From Planctomycetota bacterium (lineage in GTDB: Bacteria; Planctomycetota; Planctomycetia; Pirellulales; Lacipirellulaceae), in contig JAKOXH010000043.1 of NCBI GenBank assembly GCA_029781135.1, positions 186,001 through 250,000 on the forward strand: a DNA stretch of 64,000 nucleotides, given 5' to 3'. The position numbers were made by a program, and so were the translations under genes. Below are positions 18,122 to 26,227 of this stretch, one piece after another (the stretch's first letter is position 1; the number at the start of each line of letters is the position of its first letter). Under the pieces are notes generated by a model. The model saw nothing but the letters and a program-made list of their open reading frames with translations, ran no database searches and was not told where the DNA came from.

Positions 18122-18556
18122 CTACCCCACCGCCCGCGGCGCCATTTTACACGCAAAATCAAACGTCACCGCGCTCTTACCGTTCAGGAGCACCTTAGCG
18201 TCCATAAAAAATGCACCGGCCATTTGTTCCGTGATCTTCGCATCCAGCAGCACGGTATCGCCGGGGCGAACCATCGCTTTGAACTTTACGTTGTTGATCC
18301 GCGAGACGACCGGCACGCGATCGGGATTATCCGCTACCACGCTGGCAAGCAGCACGGCCCCGGCCTGCATCGCCGCCTCGCACAATAGCACGCCGGGCGT
18401 GAGCGGGAAATCGGGGTAATGGCCCGTGTACCAAAACTCGCGGCCCGTGAACGTTTTCCGACACAAAATATGGTCGGCCGTCTGCTCGACGATCTCATCC
18501 ACGAGCAAAAACGGCTCCCGATGTGGAATGGCGGCTTTGATGGCTTCGAGGGACAT
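18122..18556 (-). CDS. fabZ: 3-hydroxyacyl-ACP dehydratase FabZ-like
   Basis: The 144-residue hotdog-fold protein has PHREPFLLVD (11-20), the active-site block GHYPDFPLTPGVLLCEAAMQ with H46 and E60, and a conserved middle strand (INNVKFKAMVRPGD). It would dehydrate beta-hydroxyacyl-ACP. It is read in the same direction as fabI and the oxidoreductase genes. The position of GHYP and LLCE deviates slightly from housekeeping FabZ (GHFP, LIIEA), as expected for a paralogue in a secondary pathway. The gaps on both sides contain repeats. Confidence 0.88.
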   Translation of the reverse strand: MSLEAIKAAIPHREPFLLVDEIVEQTADHILCRKTFTGREFWYTGHYPDFPLTPGVLLCEAAMQAGAVLLASVVADNPDRVPVVSRINNVKFKAMVRPGDTVLLDAKITEQMAGAFFMDAKVLLNGKSAVTFDFACKMAPRAVG

Positions 18557-18569
18557 ATTTCTTCTTGTC

Positions 18570-18755
18570 CGCAGATGTCGCAGATGATCGCAGATAGCAG
18601 CAGACAGATAATTTAACCACGGATTTCACGGTTTTCCCACATTAACGCCCACCGCTTGCTTAATCCATCGGTGGTACTTGTGTCATCCGTGGGCAAAACC
18701 TATCGATTTTCTTCCTTCGCAACTGCGAACATCTGCGTCATCTGCGGACTAATAT
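18570..18755. repeat. CCGCAGATG..CATCTGCGG inverted repeat pair
   Basis: The arms at about 18570-18604 (TGTCCGCAGATGTCGCAGATG) and 18726-18753 face each other. The same family recurs at 33091-33214 and 33347-33385. Confidence 0.75.
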
Positions 18756-18760
18756 TCTTC

Positions 18761-18786
18761 TCGCGACCGCCGGTCGCGGCTTTATG
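18761..18786. repeat. CGCGACCGCCGGTCGCGG palindrome carrying a TAA stop
   Basis: The palindrome and its flank GGCTTTATG recur at about 39288-39312. Read leftwards, the flank supplies the TAA stop (18782-18784) of the oxidoreductase gene. Confidence 0.8.
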
Positions 18787-20227
18787 TGGTTGTTGTTAAC
18801 GCCGGTTTGGCTGCCTTCATCAGTTGGGCATCCACCTCATTCGCGACGATCACCCCATAATTCATCGCCCCCAGCCAGCCGCTCATGATGATGCCGACGC
18901 TGCCCGCATGATAAAGTCCAGTAACCTGTTGCGGCAACGCCCGGCTCACCGCCAAGCCCTCGAACTTCGTGCCGAAGCTCGCCCCGTTGATATGCTTCGT
19001 GTAATGATGGAACGTCACCGGCGTCGAGGCTTCCACGTGGGCCAGCCGCTCACGCACGTTCGGCACGTACTTATCCAGGGCGTCGAGCGTGGTTGCAATG
19101 AGGTTCTGTTTGCTCGCCTCGTACTCTTCCTTACTCAGCTTGGCCCAGTCGTCAAAGTTCGCGTTCGTGCTCGAAACGATGAGGCACCGCGGCCGACCTT
19201 CTGGCCGCGTCCTCGGGTAATAGAACGAATACGTGCGGCTCGTGATGTTTCGGCTTAGCAGCATCTCCGTGCGGAATAGTGGTGCGGTCGAGCTGAACAA
19301 TAGGTCGCCCGTCGATTCGTCGATCCGTTCCTCCGGCTTGAGCGCCATGTAAACTTGCGTGCTCGAATTGTTGAGTCGCACCGTCCGGGCTTCATCCACA
19401 AACGACTTATCGAAATACTCTTCACCAACTAGCCCAAAGATCGTAGCGTTGAGATTCGCGTTGGAAACAACCGCCCCGCAGCGAATCGTCCGACCATTTA
19501 CTTCCACAGCACGCACCCGGCCGCCACGGCAATCAACCCGCGTGACATCCGCCCGGATGCAAACGTCGACGCCGTTCTTGCGCAACTCTTGCTCCATGAG
19601 ACCGATGAACTTGTCGGTCCCGCCCTCGAACGTGAACACGCCCTTCGACATGAAATTCGAAAACACGATGCCGTAGCTGATCGCCGGGTCTTCCAGCGTG
19701 CTGCCGTTGGCGTACGTGATCGGCTCCATGAGCAGCCGGATCACATCCTCGCGGCCAGGGAAGAACTTGTCGAACAGCTCGCGGGTCGTCATCGACTGGT
19801 CGTCGTAGAAGTTCATGCCGCGGGCCGTATCGAAAAACGCGGAGGCCGACTCCGGACTGACCTTGAAGTCGCTCGTCAGCAGCCGAATGAAGTCGTCGCG
19901 GTTGAACGTGGTCGTGAGCGAGAACATCGGGTTATCGAACCGGATGTTTTTGAGCTGCACGATCGAGTCGGCAATCTCCTTCGTCCAGTACCGGCGGCAG
20001 CTTTTCACCATGCCGTATGGAAAGCCGTGCAGTGAGATATCGAAAATGTGGCCGCCCGGGCGTTTGAACCACGTCGCCATGCCGCCGAGCTTGTAGTGCT
20101 GTTCAAGCAACAGGACGCTGCGGCCGGCCCGAGCCAGAACGTTCGCGGCCGTCAACCCGGCCAGGCCGCTGCCAATGACCACGACATCGTACTCGGCCTT
20201 AGCGTGCTGAAGAAAATCGCGGGGCAT
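18782..20227 (-). CDS. CrtI-like FAD-dependent oxidoreductase (phytoene desaturase/isomerase family)
   Basis: The 481-residue protein has an N-terminal Rossmann dinucleotide motif ([15 protein letters not shown], GxGxxG at 19-24) and the [17 protein letters not shown] continuation typical of CrtI/CrtISO proteins. A C-terminal FAD-binding block [22 protein letters not shown] is also present. Members desaturate or isomerise polyene chains. No phytoene synthase or other carotenoid gene is nearby; instead the partners are FabI, FabZ, ACP and a ketosynthase, so an acyl chain is a plausible substrate. It is related to but clearly different from the second such gene at 24272. Confidence 0.85.
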   Translation of the reverse strand: MPRDFLQHAKAEYDVVVIGSGLAGLTAANVLARAGRSVLLLEQHYKLGGMATWFKRPGGHIFDISLHGFPYGMVKSCRRYWTKEIADSIVQLKNIRFDNPMFSLTTTFNRDDFIRLLTSDFKVSPESASAFFDTARGMNFYDDQSMTTRELFDKFFPGREDVIRLLMEPITYANGSTLEDPAISYGIVFSNFMSKGVFTFEGGTDKFIGLMEQELRKNGVDVCIRADVTRVDCRGGRVRAVEVNGRTIRCGAVVSNANLNATIFGLVGEEYFDKSFVDEARTVRLNNSSTQVYMALKPEERIDESTGDLLFSSTAPLFRTEMLLSRNITSRTYSFYYPRTRPEGRPRCLIVSSTNANFDDWAKLSKEEYEASKQNLIATTLDALDKYVPNVRERLAHVEASTPVTFHHYTKHINGASFGTKFEGLAVSRALPQQVTGLYHAGSVGIIMSGWLGAMNYGVIVANEVDAQLMKAAKPALTTTT

Positions 20228-20432
20228 GTGGAGAGGGGTCAGAGGACGGGATACAGGGGACAGGGCAATTCGGCGGTAAGTCTCACGTCATATTGATCAT
20301 AACATTGTCGATGACCGGCCGTTTAGCCGCGACGCGGAGCGGAGCGCGCAGCGGTGGGCGGAGCGTTAGCCCATCGCAACTCGGCGGAGCACCCGCGTGC
20401 TCAAACTCAACCAAATCCCTAAGCCCCGTATT
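20228..20432. other. Repeat-bearing gap upstream of the oxidoreductase gene
   Basis: It contains GGGGTCAGAGGACGGG..GGGGACAGGG near 20231-20262, a mirror of the CCCTGACCCC-type tract upstream of cinA (5595-5628), and an inverted stretch GCGGAGCGGAGCG..GGCGGAGCG near 20334-20363. No ORF is supported. Confidence 0.5.
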
Positions 20433-21086
20433 CTACTGCCGTTCCAGCCAAATGATAAAGCCCGCTGGGGTGACATCGAGCTTGTCGATCTCGGCCTTCG
20501 TATGCGCATGAGCTTCCCGCTGTCGCAGCAGCACAAATGGTTGATCTGGCTCTGCAGCGATTCGTGTCTGGAAGGTGACGCCTTCGACGGTTCCCATCCA
20601 ACTCGCTGTTTCCGAGTTGAACCATATTGCACGCTCGTCGATTTGATGCCCCTGCGAGCCGCTCGATGTCGTGAAATAGGCCATCCAGCGGTTTTCTGAG
20701 TCGCGTTTCACCTTGACTGAAAACCAACTCTCGCCGCCGTTTAGAAGTATCGCGGGGTCTCGGACACCCGTCGGAACTCCGGTTCGCGGGACGTCGCCGA
20801 ATTTGCACAGGAGCCTCAAGGTCATTCCTTCTGGCATCCACACGCGCCATTTCCAACTATGATCTTCGTTGGTGCGAACTTGAATGGCGTGCGGTTTCGT
20901 GGAATCTGAAATCGTTAACTCGCCAACCTCGTCGCGCAGTCGTCGGTTATCCAACTCTACTGCTTCCGCCTCCTTGCGAAGCTCTGATGTCCGCCGCCAC
21001 GACTGCACAATCACAATCGCCATCGCGACGATCGTCATCAGCAACAGCGAATTAAGCATCGATATGCGGGGGCGCAAACGCGGCAT
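20433..21086 (-). CDS. Membrane-anchored hypothetical protein, tandem paralogue 1
   Basis: The 217-residue protein has one N-terminal transmembrane helix (ISMLNSLLLMTIVAMAIVIV), a short coiled-coil (ELRKEAEAVELDNRRLRDEV), then a predicted beta-rich domain ending FVLLRQ...LDVTPAGFIIWLERQ. It shares the helix, the RLRDEVGELTI motif and the C-terminal F(I/L)xWLE block with the next gene, so the two are tandem duplicates. No known domain is recognised. The sequence begins MPRLRPR, typical of planctomycete inner-membrane anchored hypotheticals. Confidence 0.75.
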   Translation of the reverse strand: MPRLRPRISMLNSLLLMTIVAMAIVIVQSWRRTSELRKEAEAVELDNRRLRDEVGELTISDSTKPHAIQVRTNEDHSWKWRVWMPEGMTLRLLCKFGDVPRTGVPTGVRDPAILLNGGESWFSVKVKRDSENRWMAYFTTSSGSQGHQIDERAIWFNSETASWMGTVEGVTFQTRIAAEPDQPFVLLRQREAHAHTKAEIDKLDVTPAGFIIWLERQ

Positions 21087-21128
21087 ATTAGGTGCCCTGC
21101 CATCAGGTTCAGTTGTTCGAACTCCGTT

Positions 21129-21845
21129 TTACGGATTAGTGCCTGATGATGTTTTGCCTTCATGATCTGCATTGATTGGCTCGAGCCACAATAGAAAGCC
21201 ATCCGTCAATTGCCCCAATGGCGCGCTACCGACCGGAACCCGATGCCTCACCAAAACCATTTCCTTTTCTCCATCCATAACCTGGGTCGATCTGCCGACG
21301 CCTTCCTCAAAGCCGCCTGGGTCGACGCGTGGCCAATGCAACGCGTCAACATCAATCGATTTCAAGTTCGTGCGGAAGCCGGTAGCAATTTCGTGCCACT
21401 CCAAACCGACACAGCGATTGCCTTCTTCATTCGTGGCGATTCCCACCGTGACCACATGCTCGCCTTCGCCAAGAAACAGGTAGTGCCCATTCGGAAGCAT
21501 GCTACTGCTCCAACGCCCCGGATGGGTTGCCGACGGAGGTCGCCATATCGCGGGCAATCCATTCTGCGGCACTTCATTGACCTTGAGTACTAGCCCCAAG
21601 CGTTGGCCCTGAGGCACGTGGATACGATACTTCCACGTTGACTCGTCCAACGAAAGCAGCCGAATTGCGGCGACCTTCGTCGGTTCCTCGATCGATAACT
21701 GGCCGACCTCATCCCGAAGTTGGTGCACTTCCGCGCGCCACAGGTCTCCTTCCCGCCACAGTCGAACAATCACCATCGCCATGGCGACGATCGTCATCAG
21801 TAGCAGGGCGTTGAGAATCGAAAATCGCAAGCGAAAGCGGGGCAT
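21129..21845 (-). CDS. Membrane-anchored hypothetical protein, tandem paralogue 2
   Basis: The start is the ATG at 21845 (MPRFRLRFSILNALLL), chosen because it aligns with the start of the neighbouring paralogue; 238 residues. It has one transmembrane helix, a QLRDEVGQLSIEEPTKVAAIR segment, and a C-terminus FLLWLEPI matching the neighbour. An insertion before FLLWLE and an Arg/Gly-rich tail distinguish it. The two genes are 42 bases apart and co-directional, so likely co-transcribed. The role in relation to the flanking lipid genes is unknown. Confidence 0.72.
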   Translation of the reverse strand: MPRFRLRFSILNALLLMTIVAMAMVIVRLWREGDLWRAEVHQLRDEVGQLSIEEPTKVAAIRLLSLDESTWKYRIHVPQGQRLGLVLKVNEVPQNGLPAIWRPPSATHPGRWSSSMLPNGHYLFLGEGEHVVTVGIATNEEGNRCVGLEWHEIATGFRTNLKSIDVDALHWPRVDPGGFEEGVGRSTQVMDGEKEMVLVRHRVPVGSAPLGQLTDGFLLWLEPINADHEGKTSSGTNP

Positions 21846-21899
21846 TTTAAGGCTCGACAATACGAAGCAGAATTCTCGAGTCAATGAGATGGAGCATGC

Positions 21900-22176
21900 T
21901 CAATCACGGCCGAAATAGATACTCTCGCGGCTGTCATCGACATTCGGGTTATGAGACGTTTGTTGAGCCAGGAAAGCTTCAAAGTGCGCACGCCGTTCTT
22001 CCGAATCTTCGATATAAGGATCCTTGTAGGACCAGTAGAGTTCCATGCCATCGTTCGCTGTTCCAATCTGCTCTTCGAGAGTCTCCTTCCATGAGCGGCC
22101 AGGATATTTCCGCTAACTCAGCCACACGGCGCCTCTGTTCTTCGGTAAGTTCGATTTCGCGAAAATCAATAGCCAT
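21900..22176 (-). pseudogene. Frameshifted small antitoxin-like gene
   Basis: From the ATG at 22176 the frame reads MAIDFREIELTEEQRRRVAEL and continues to about ISWPLM, then becomes unrelated. Removing one base, most simply the A at 22101 (plus strand), restores AEISGRSWKETLEEQI and a continuous acidic C-terminus (DPYIEDSEERRAHFEAFL) to a TGA at 21900. The total length of 277 bases is one more than a multiple of three. The ELTEEQRRRVAELA..GR.WKE pattern is a common small helical protein type in planctomycetes, often annotated as antitoxin-like; that function is not proven. A sequencing error cannot be excluded. Confidence 0.7.
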
Positions 22177-22709
22177 TGCAGTTTTCCCTCCAGCAATCGT
22201 CCGGAGATTCACATTCCCTTCCACTATATCGAACCCGCGGCGCTGTAAACAACGCCAGCAACGCTGCCTTCTACATCCGCTTCTCAGAACTGACTGATCG
22301 GTCTTCGATTGAGGTACAGGTCATCCAACGCACCACGCCTGTCAAGCGAATTTCTTGGCCACCACGATTCACTTAATCACGGCAAATTTTTTTCTTGGTT
22401 TGGCCACCGCGTATGTTAGCCTCGATCAAGTTGAAATGACCGTAGCACCAATGCCATGTGGTTAGCGTCGGCGGCCACGCCGAATCTCCTGCCAAAAACC
22501 GTTGCCTCGCCGACAACCCAAACTGAAACAGTGCCGCGCGCCAACCGCACCTCGCGCCGCACGCTTCCCCCTAACCATTTTGGGGCGTTTACGCCGTGCT
22601 ATTGGTGGGTTTACGATATTTGAATTCGCCCGGCGATTGCGCCGGCAAGGATCACACATTGCAATTGGGCCAAAATTGATTTTGCGTTGATGCGCGGAGG
22701 TTTGGAGCC
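22177..22709. other. 533-base gap upstream of the peroxidase gene
   Basis: No ORF is supported. It contains an A/T-rich tract near 22381-22396, unusual here, and no long palindrome was seen. It must contain the promoter of the plus-strand peroxidase gene and the 5' region of the leftward small gene. Confidence 0.5.
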
Positions 22710-24218
22710 ATGAAACGTTCAGTAGTCTTGACATGGATCGTGCTGGCAAGTTGCAGCTTCGTCGGATTCGTTGGCTGCGAGAAAAAACCTGTCGCGCCCG
22801 CCGCCGGGTCCAAATCTAGCGCCGCGGTTGCAGACAAGGCCGGTACAGTACTCGTCGATAAGGGCCCGCAGTTAGGCCCCGCAAATGACAAACCAGCCGA
22901 ATCACCGGCCGCGAAGCCTGCGGAAAGGGCGGCTCCCGCACCACCGGCGGAGCCGGCGAAAGAGGAGAAAAAGGAAGCACCAGCCGCCGACGCCAAGAAG
23001 CTGCAACTGCCCACCGAGAAGATCGCCGCAGCCGCAAAACCGGCCGCCCAGGAAGAAGTGCTGCTCGGTATCGATGACCTTACCAAAGGCATTCCCGGCG
23101 AAGGGGCGTTAACCATCGAGCAAATCAAGAAGTGGCTCGACGATCCGAGGAATCACGTCGTACTGAAACCCACATTGCCGCAAGGCCTGGCCGTCGGTGC
23201 CGGCCAGATCGCAGGTTTGGATAAGAATCCGTTGACCCGCGCGAAGATCGAGCTTGGTCGCCAGCTTTATTTTGACAAGCGGTTGTCGAACGACAACACC
23301 GTGAGTTGCGCCAGCTGCCATTCGCCCGAGTTCGGTTACGCGAAGAACACGCAGTTCGGTGAAGGAACCAAGGGCCAGAAAGGTGGCCGTAATTCACCAG
23401 TCGCCTACAACCGCATTTTGAGCAGCGTGCAATTCTGGGATGGCCGAGCCGCCACGCTCGAAGAACAAGCCAAGGGCCCCATCGCCAACCCCATCGAAAT
23501 GTCGAATACGCACGACGCCTGCGTCGCCTGCCTCAAGGGGATCGATGGCTACACGCTGCAATTCGAGCGTGTTTTCCCGGGCGAAGGCCTCACGATCGAC
23601 AACGTCGCCAAGGCGATCGCCAGCTTCGAGCGGGCACTTGTGACCGGCGCTTCGCCGTGGGACTACTACGAAGTCTTCAAAACATTCAGCGATGCCAACA
23701 AGGAAGACCTCGCCGACTTGGCGGCACTCAAGAAAGACGATCCGAAGTTATTTGAAAAGTACGAGGCCTTGAAAAAGGCCGCGGAAGCGCACCCGATCAG
23801 CGACAGCGCCAAACGTGGCGGCGAGATTTTCTTCAGCGACAAAGGCAGTTGCACGGCCTGCCACGTCGGTGCGAATTTTACGGATGAGAAGTACCACAAC
23901 CTCGGCGTCGGCATGGAGAAGCCCGAACCCGATTTGGGCCGCTACGCCATCACCAAGGAAGAGAAGGAAAAGGGCACGTTCAAGACGCCGACGGTGCGGA
24001 ACGTGGAACTGACCGCACCTTACATGCACGACGGCTCGCAGAAAACGCTCGAGGAAGTCGTCGAATGGTACGACAAGGGCGGCCATCCCAACCAATGGCT
24101 CGATGAAAAAATCAAGCCGCTCAAACTGACCGCGGAACAAAAGGCCGACCTGGTCGCCTTCCTGAAGGCCCTCACCGGCCCACTGCCGAAAGTCGAAACC
24201 GGGCGGCTGCCACAGTAA
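22710..24218 (+). CDS. Di-haem cytochrome c peroxidase (CcpA/MauG family) lipoprotein
   Basis: The 502-residue precursor has a lipoprotein signal with lipobox FVGC (Cys23), an Ala/Pro/Glu/Lys-rich linker to about 110, then the peroxidase. Haem-binding sites are CASCH (C200) and CTACH (C381). Conserved blocks are LGRQLYFDKRLSNDNTVSCASCH, GKGxKGQKGGRNSP-like NSPVAYN, FWDGRA, and the C-terminal FKTPTVRNVELTAPYMHDGS. It should reduce hydrogen peroxide in the periplasm using small electron donors. It lies on the plus strand within an otherwise minus-strand lipid cluster; functional linkage is unproven. Confidence 0.93.
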   Translation: MKRSVVLTWIVLASCSFVGFVGCEKKPVAPAAGSKSSAAVADKAGTVLVDKGPQLGPANDKPAESPAAKPAERAAPAPPAEPAKEEKKEAPAADAKKLQLPTEKIAAAAKPAAQEEVLLGIDDLTKGIPGEGALTIEQIKKWLDDPRNHVVLKPTLPQGLAVGAGQIAGLDKNPLTRAKIELGRQLYFDKRLSNDNTVSCASCHSPEFGYAKNTQFGEGTKGQKGGRNSPVAYNRILSSVQFWDGRAATLEEQAKGPIANPIEMSNTHDACVACLKGIDGYTLQFERVFPGEGLTIDNVAKAIASFERALVTGASPWDYYEVFKTFSDANKEDLADLAALKKDDPKLFEKYEALKKAAEAHPISDSAKRGGEIFFSDKGSCTACHVGANFTDEKYHNLGVGMEKPEPDLGRYAITKEEKEKGTFKTPTVRNVELTAPYMHDGSQKTLEEVVEWYDKGGHPNQWLDEKIKPLKLTAEQKADLVAFLKALTGPLPKVETGRLPQ

Positions 24219-24234
24219 TTCAGCTACACCCCAA

Positions 24235-24266
24235 GCGCTGCGCCATGATAGCGAATGGCGCAGCGC
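24235..24266. terminator. Bidirectional terminator-like hairpin
   Basis: Perfect 12-base arms GCGCTGCGCCAT and ATGGCGCAGCGC are separated by 8 bases and sit between convergent genes, peroxidase and CrtI-like oxidoreductase. Only GTTT follows, so it is terminator-like rather than classical. Confidence 0.6.
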
Positions 24267-24271
24267 GTTTG

Positions 24272-25654
24272 CTAATTGGGCTTGAGACAGTGCATATTGG
24301 CCATGGCGATGCCGCTGGTGATGCTGCCGATAATGCCCACAAAGCCTTGGTCGGTGCCGCAGATGAAGAGGTTCTCTAGGTGCGTGCGGCCATCCAGTTG
24401 TTTTTCGGGCGCCCCATAAATTGCACCGTTATCGTGGCCCGAGTAGCGGACGATCGTGGTCGGCGTGAACATGTCGGTATCGATTACGTGGCCGCGATAA
24501 TCGGGCACGAACCGCACGGCCGACTCCGTGATCCGGTCGTACCAACGCAGCTTTTCGAGTCGATACGCGGGCTCATCGAGCGCACGCCAGCGGTCGAAGT
24601 TCGCCAGTGCTGTGATGCGAATCGAATTGTCGTCGATCGGCGCTTCATAGGCAAAATTGTTCGGCGAACAAATCACGCCGCTACGAACGTCACACATTTC
24701 CTCGGCTTTTTGCCATACAAATTGGTCGTGATCGTTGAAGAACGTGATGGTGCGGTCGTGGCCCAGGTCGGCCGGCGGGCAATCGAGCGTGGCGATGGTT
24801 TCGCAGAAACTCAGTTGGCCGGCTGCACGTGAGTTGACGACCGGCTGCCCATCGTCGCACAGCCGCATCGTTTCGCACCAGCCGGCTGAAGAAATGACAT
24901 TGCGGGCCTCCAGCACTTCATCATTCTCTAGCACCACACCCGCCACACGCCCGTTTTCCACTGCGATGTGTTTCACACCGGCACGCAGCTTCAGTTCCCC
25001 GCCCAGCGAACGGAACTTGCGCACCAAATGTTTGAGGATCAAACGAACCCCCGCCGCCGGGCGACCTAGCCCCTCCAAAAAAATACTGCGGAACATAATC
25101 GAGAACTGTGCCCAATCCATGTCGTGCTCGCGCGCCGAGCCGTAGAACATCAGCGGACAGAATAGCATTTCGACGAGTAGCGGATCGTGCAGGATCGAAC
25201 AAACGACCTCGCGGGCCGATTGATTGGCATGCGTTTCGTTGAGGTCATCGTAACCAACCACTTCGCGCGTGAGGCGATCAAAGTTATTCGCCTCGTGCGG
25301 AAACGCCCAGGCAACCTCGTCGCGGATCGTACGTTCGGTATTGTCGAATTTCAACCGAACGCTGGGGAATGCAATCTCCGAACCAAGCTGCGGGGCGATG
25401 GCGAAGTCTTCCAACCGAAAACGCAACTGACGCAGCAACCGCGCAAGCGGACCAGACTTTGTCCCTTTCGGAGTGATATTTGTTATGGCGTGCAGGCCCA
25501 CGTCGTAATCGCGCCCGCGCAACCGATAGAAAGAATTCAACCCGCCGATCGTCGTATGGCGTTCCAGGATGCACACACGCTGATCGTAGTACGCCAACCG
25601 AATGCCGGCCGCGAGACCAGACATGCCCGCACCGATAATGAGCGTGTCGTACAT
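24272..25654 (-). CDS. Second CrtI-like FAD-dependent oxidoreductase
   Basis: The 460-residue protein begins MYDTLIIGAGMSGLAAGIRL (dinucleotide motif GxGxxG at 8-13) followed by VCILERHTTIGGLNSFYRL, the CrtI-type FAD signature. The C-terminus LENLFICGTDQGFVGIIGSITSG is the usual FAD-contact block. It differs from the gene at 18782 throughout the middle, so this is not a recent duplicate. It is followed in the same direction by ACP and ketosynthase genes upstream (higher coordinates). A role in desaturating or isomerising an ACP-bound or free acyl chain is inferred from context only. Confidence 0.83.
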   Translation of the reverse strand: MYDTLIIGAGMSGLAAGIRLAYYDQRVCILERHTTIGGLNSFYRLRGRDYDVGLHAITNITPKGTKSGPLARLLRQLRFRLEDFAIAPQLGSEIAFPSVRLKFDNTERTIRDEVAWAFPHEANNFDRLTREVVGYDDLNETHANQSAREVVCSILHDPLLVEMLFCPLMFYGSAREHDMDWAQFSIMFRSIFLEGLGRPAAGVRLILKHLVRKFRSLGGELKLRAGVKHIAVENGRVAGVVLENDEVLEARNVISSAGWCETMRLCDDGQPVVNSRAAGQLSFCETIATLDCPPADLGHDRTITFFNDHDQFVWQKAEEMCDVRSGVICSPNNFAYEAPIDDNSIRITALANFDRWRALDEPAYRLEKLRWYDRITESAVRFVPDYRGHVIDTDMFTPTTIVRYSGHDNGAIYGAPEKQLDGRTHLENLFICGTDQGFVGIIGSITSGIAMANMHCLKPN

Positions 25655-25657
25655 AGG

Positions 25658-25746
25658 GAGTTGTGAGGCGCAAGCTACGAGGCGCGAGATTTAGCGAATT
25701 GCCGTTGATCGATTCTCGCGCCTCGTAACTCGCGCCTCGTAGCTCT
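25658..25746. repeat. GAGGCGCGAG..CTCGCGCCTC inverted repeat
   Basis: The arms CGCAAGCTACGAGGCGCGAG and CTCGCGCCTCGTAACTCGCG frame a short centre in the gap between ACP and the oxidoreductase gene. This family is seen only once in this window. Confidence 0.7.
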
Positions 25747-25754
25747 CCCCTTCC

Positions 25755-26021
25755 TCACGCATTCTGGCGTTCGATGTCCTTCATCAGCGGTTCGAGGTAC
25801 GCGACCGTGCTCGCCATGCTGGCGAGATTGATGTAGTCGTCCTCCGGAATCTGGATGCGGTGGCGCTTGCGGAGTTCCATCACGATATCGAGGAAGTCCA
25901 TGCTATCGAGCTCGAGCTGCTCGCGGAAACGGACGTTGTCGTCGAGTTGCGTCAGATCCTCATCCGGAGCGATGTCGCGGAGGATATCCAAAACTTCTTC
26001 GCGTATTTCGGCGGCGTTCAT
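25755..26021 (-). CDS. Acyl carrier protein (cluster-specific)
   Basis: This 88-residue acidic helical protein has the phosphopantetheine attachment site LELDSMDFLDIV with Ser40. Length and acidic character match ACPs; the DSMD motif replaces the usual DSLD of housekeeping AcpP, and the C-terminal helix is divergent (RQIPEDDY-like segment IQIPEDDYINLASM). A dedicated carrier for the surrounding ketosynthase, dehydratase and reductase is the likely role. The start ATG abuts a gap with a repeat pair. Confidence 0.9.
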   Translation of the reverse strand: MNAAEIREEVLDILRDIAPDEDLTQLDDNVRFREQLELDSMDFLDIVMELRKRHRIQIPEDDYINLASMASTVAYLEPLMKDIERQNA

Positions 26022-26054
26022 TCCGTTACTTTCTCCGTGGCTTCACTTTCAGGA

Positions 26055-26220
26055 AGTCTCACGCAAAGGCGCTAAGACGCAAAGGGGAGACAAGACAATA
26101 TTAAACCGCTATTAAGCGCTAATAAAATGCTACTGCGAACGAGCGTTCAAATCGAAAGCACTGTTTAGAGCGGACTATCGGTTTTGTACTTACGCGGCTC
26201 TTTGCGACTTTGCGTGAGAC
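26055..26220. repeat. ACGCAAAGGCGC..GCGACTTTGCGTGAG inverted repeat pair
   Basis: Arms at 26055-26084 and 26194-26220 bracket the ACP-ketosynthase gap. The family recurs at 28775-28940 and 34591-34825, each time bracketing an entire intergenic region. Confidence 0.78.
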
Positions 26221-26227
26221 TTTTCCT

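Noticed and set aside
18782..25654. CrtI-like genes read as a carotenoid pathway
   Set aside because: No phytoene synthase, cyclase or isoprenoid gene is nearby; FAS-type partners fit better.
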